64,000 nucleotides of DNA. Source: Bacteroidetes bacterium GWB2_32_14 (GTDB taxonomy: Bacteria; Bacteroidota; Bacteroidia; Bacteroidales; UBA12077). Below the pieces are notes generated by a model that was given only the letters and a program-made list of their open reading frames with translations, ran no database searches and was not told the origin of the DNA. The position numbers and the translations under genes are program-made. Positions 62,583 to 64,000 of this stretch are shown here, in pieces (within the stretch, counting starts at the first letter, position 1; every line of letters starts with the position of its first letter). The stretch lies in assembly GCA_001768235.1 (NCBI GenBank), contig MENK01000033.1, positions 1 to 64,000 of the forward strand, read 5' to 3'.

Positions 62583-63863
62583 CTATTGCAATGTTTTTCT
62601 TGGTTTCAGCTTGTATCCCCACATACCAAAATAAAAAATCATAAGGTAGCAAGGAATGCATATCCAATAAGCATTTTGAGGCTGACCGGCAAAATGATCT
62701 GCCAGAGCACCCCATACTAAAGGGATTGTAGCTCCGCCTGCTATTGCCATGATAAGAAGTGATGATGCCATTTTTATATGTTTACCAGTATTATGGATTG
62801 CAAGAGGCCAGATTGCAGGCCACACTATTGCATTTGCTAATCCAAGCAGAACTATAAAAAAGACAGATGTTATGCCTGTAGTAAAAATTGCAGCCAAAGT
62901 AAAAACAATACCAAGTACAGCACTTAGTATTAATGCAACTCTTTGTGAGATCACTCTTGGTACCAAAATTAAGCCTATAAGGATATACCCGACAATCATT
63001 GCAAATAAGGTATAACTTGTAAATACTTTTGCCTGGGCTATATCAATTCCCAAAAGCATACCGTAACGGATAATGGTATCTCCTGCAATAACTTCTGCTC
63101 CCACATAAAAAAACAGTGCAATTACTCCCATCCAAAGATGTGGAAGGTGGAAAATACTTGCAACATCAGCATTGCTTGAAATATTTTCAGTTTCAATATT
63201 ATTTTCACTTTCAATATCAGGTAATGGAGAATAGCGCATCATAATACCCAGCAGAAACAAACTTATTGCAATAACAGAGTATGGAGCTATTGCCCGAGAG
63301 GCAAGTGCATCAAGAGCAATGGTTTTTTCTTCAGTACCCATGGTAGCAAGGCTCTGGACAAAACTATCGCCATCGTTTAGAATAAAGTATGCTAGAATTA
63401 ATGGAGCAAGAGCCCCGGCAACTTTATTGCATATACCCATGATGCTAATCCTGCTTGCAGCAGTTTCAACAGGGCCAATTATTGTTATATAAGGGTTTGA
63501 TGAAGTTTGTAAAATTGTCAGTCCTGTTCCCATAACAAATAATCCAAATAAAAAAAGAGGAAATGAACGAACGGATGCTGCAGGAATAAAAATTAAAGCA
63601 CCAATAGCCATAACCCACAAACCAACCATCATACCTTTTTTAAACCCGGTTTTTTTCAAGACCCAACCTGAAGGGATTGCCATAACAAAATAGGCTATAT
63701 AAAATGAAGATGCAACCATAAGGGATTGCAGGTTATTAATCTCACAGGCGATTTTCAAGTAAGGAATTAAAATTCCATTTAGCCAGGTTATAAAACCAAA
63801 AAGAAAAAATAAAACTCCAATAATTATCATTGAAGTCAGGAACTGTTTGTTTTTAGAAAACAT
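62583..63863 (-). CDS. Sugar MFS transporter (FucP/GluP-like)
   Basis: A 426-residue, 12-helix major facilitator of the fucose/glucose-galactose type. Landmarks are 'FFLFGFITWLNGILIPYLKIACEIN' in helix 1, 'GWVLKKTGFKKGMMVGL' as the basic loop, 'LQTSSNPYITIIGP' and 'GLANAIVWPAIWPLAI'. It imports hexoses or deoxyhexoses with H+. A -7 box at 63889-63896 drives it. The downstream nucleotidyltransferase could activate the imported sugar, but this is inferred. Confidence 0.92.
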   Translation of the reverse strand: MFSKNKQFLTSMIIIGVLFFLFGFITWLNGILIPYLKIACEINNLQSLMVASSFYIAYFVMAIPSGWVLKKTGFKKGMMVGLWVMAIGALIFIPAASVRSFPLFLFGLFVMGTGLTILQTSSNPYITIIGPVETAASRISIMGICNKVAGALAPLILAYFILNDGDSFVQSLATMGTEEKTIALDALASRAIAPYSVIAISLFLLGIMMRYSPLPDIESENNIETENISSNADVASIFHLPHLWMGVIALFFYVGAEVIAGDTIIRYGMLLGIDIAQAKVFTSYTLFAMIVGYILIGLILVPRVISQRVALILSAVLGIVFTLAAIFTTGITSVFFIVLLGLANAIVWPAIWPLAIHNTGKHIKMASSLLIMAIAGGATIPLVWGALADHFAGQPQNAYWICIPCYLMIFYFGMWGYKLKPRKTLQ

Positions 63864-63888
63864 TATGAAAAATTTAGGTTAAGTAGAA

Positions 63889-63896
63889 CAAAAATA
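63889..63896 (-). promoter_or_regulatory. -7 box for the sugar transporter gene
   Basis: CAAAAATA on the + strand reads TATTTTTG on the minus strand, an exact TAnnTTTG match 26 nt upstream of the ATG at 63863. Confidence 0.5.
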
Positions 63897-64000
63897 TTAA
63901 TAATTTGGAATTATTTACAGAATTTTACAATTACAGAGATAATTTTTTCATATTTATAAATGATTCAAAAAAATAAGATTATTTTCGATTATTATTTAAC

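Overview
The window reads as chromosomal DNA of a Bacteroidota species, most likely of the Bacteroidales/Marinilabiliales type. The evidence is strong AT richness, promoters with the Bacteroidetes -7 box TAnnTTTG, almost no Shine-Dalgarno sequences, many 'MKK...' exported proteins and lipoproteins, a type IX secretion (T9SS) C-terminal sorting domain, and many Bacteroidetes-restricted families (DUF4252, DUF5916, fused FtsX/MacB permeases). No prophage, CRISPR array, rRNA operon or intact transposase is visible. The strands alternate in short operons, many separated by strong hairpin terminators.

Region by region: 0.1-15 kb holds cvfB, a YceI protein, envelope proteins, a periplasmic glutathione peroxidase, a long TPR protein paired with free-methionine-sulfoxide reductase, a transporter, a lipoprotein amidohydrolase, pirin, a membrane protein/XRE regulator/C-GCAxxG-C-C operon, and prfC. 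15-25 kb holds a DUF5916 outer-membrane protein, an acyltransferase, a secreted C10 cysteine protease with a T9SS tail, and a three-gene biotin-dependent acyl-CoA carboxylase. 25.4-27.7 kb holds a WD40-caspase gene interrupted by one in-frame TAA. 27.8-34.8 kb holds small redox and repair genes, an ABC permease and a Crp/Fnr regulator. 34.9-39.8 kb is an operon of GlpD, an alkyl-DHAP-synthase-like flavoenzyme and an FGGY kinase, which could form a route from glycerol towards ether lipids. 39.8-44.5 kb holds a dicarboxylate/amino-acid symporter with YccF, a 1.2 kb noncoding region, an XRE regulator with three perfect TTACAnnTGTAA palindromes in front of it, pyrD and two identical tRNA-Lys genes. 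44.7-49.4 kb holds a thioesterase, an ECF sigma/anti-sigma pair embedded among three DUF4252 paralogues, and an acidic lipoprotein. 49.4-58 kb is housekeeping: arfB, tRNA-Gly, a TPR protein, gyrA, clpC, tpx and rnhA. 58-64 kb holds a Gre-like protein, a Cys-rich small lipoprotein, an M19 dipeptidase, an exported isoaspartyl methyltransferase, a nucleotidyltransferase and a FucP-like sugar transporter.

The best candidates for undescribed biology are the DUF4252/sigma/anti-sigma cluster, the GlpD-AGPS-FGGY operon, the stop-interrupted WD40-caspase, the repeated palindromic operators around the 41.4-42.6 kb gap, and a pair of roughly 249-bp elements with matching terminal inverted repeats. Functions are assigned from motifs read by eye; no database search was possible.
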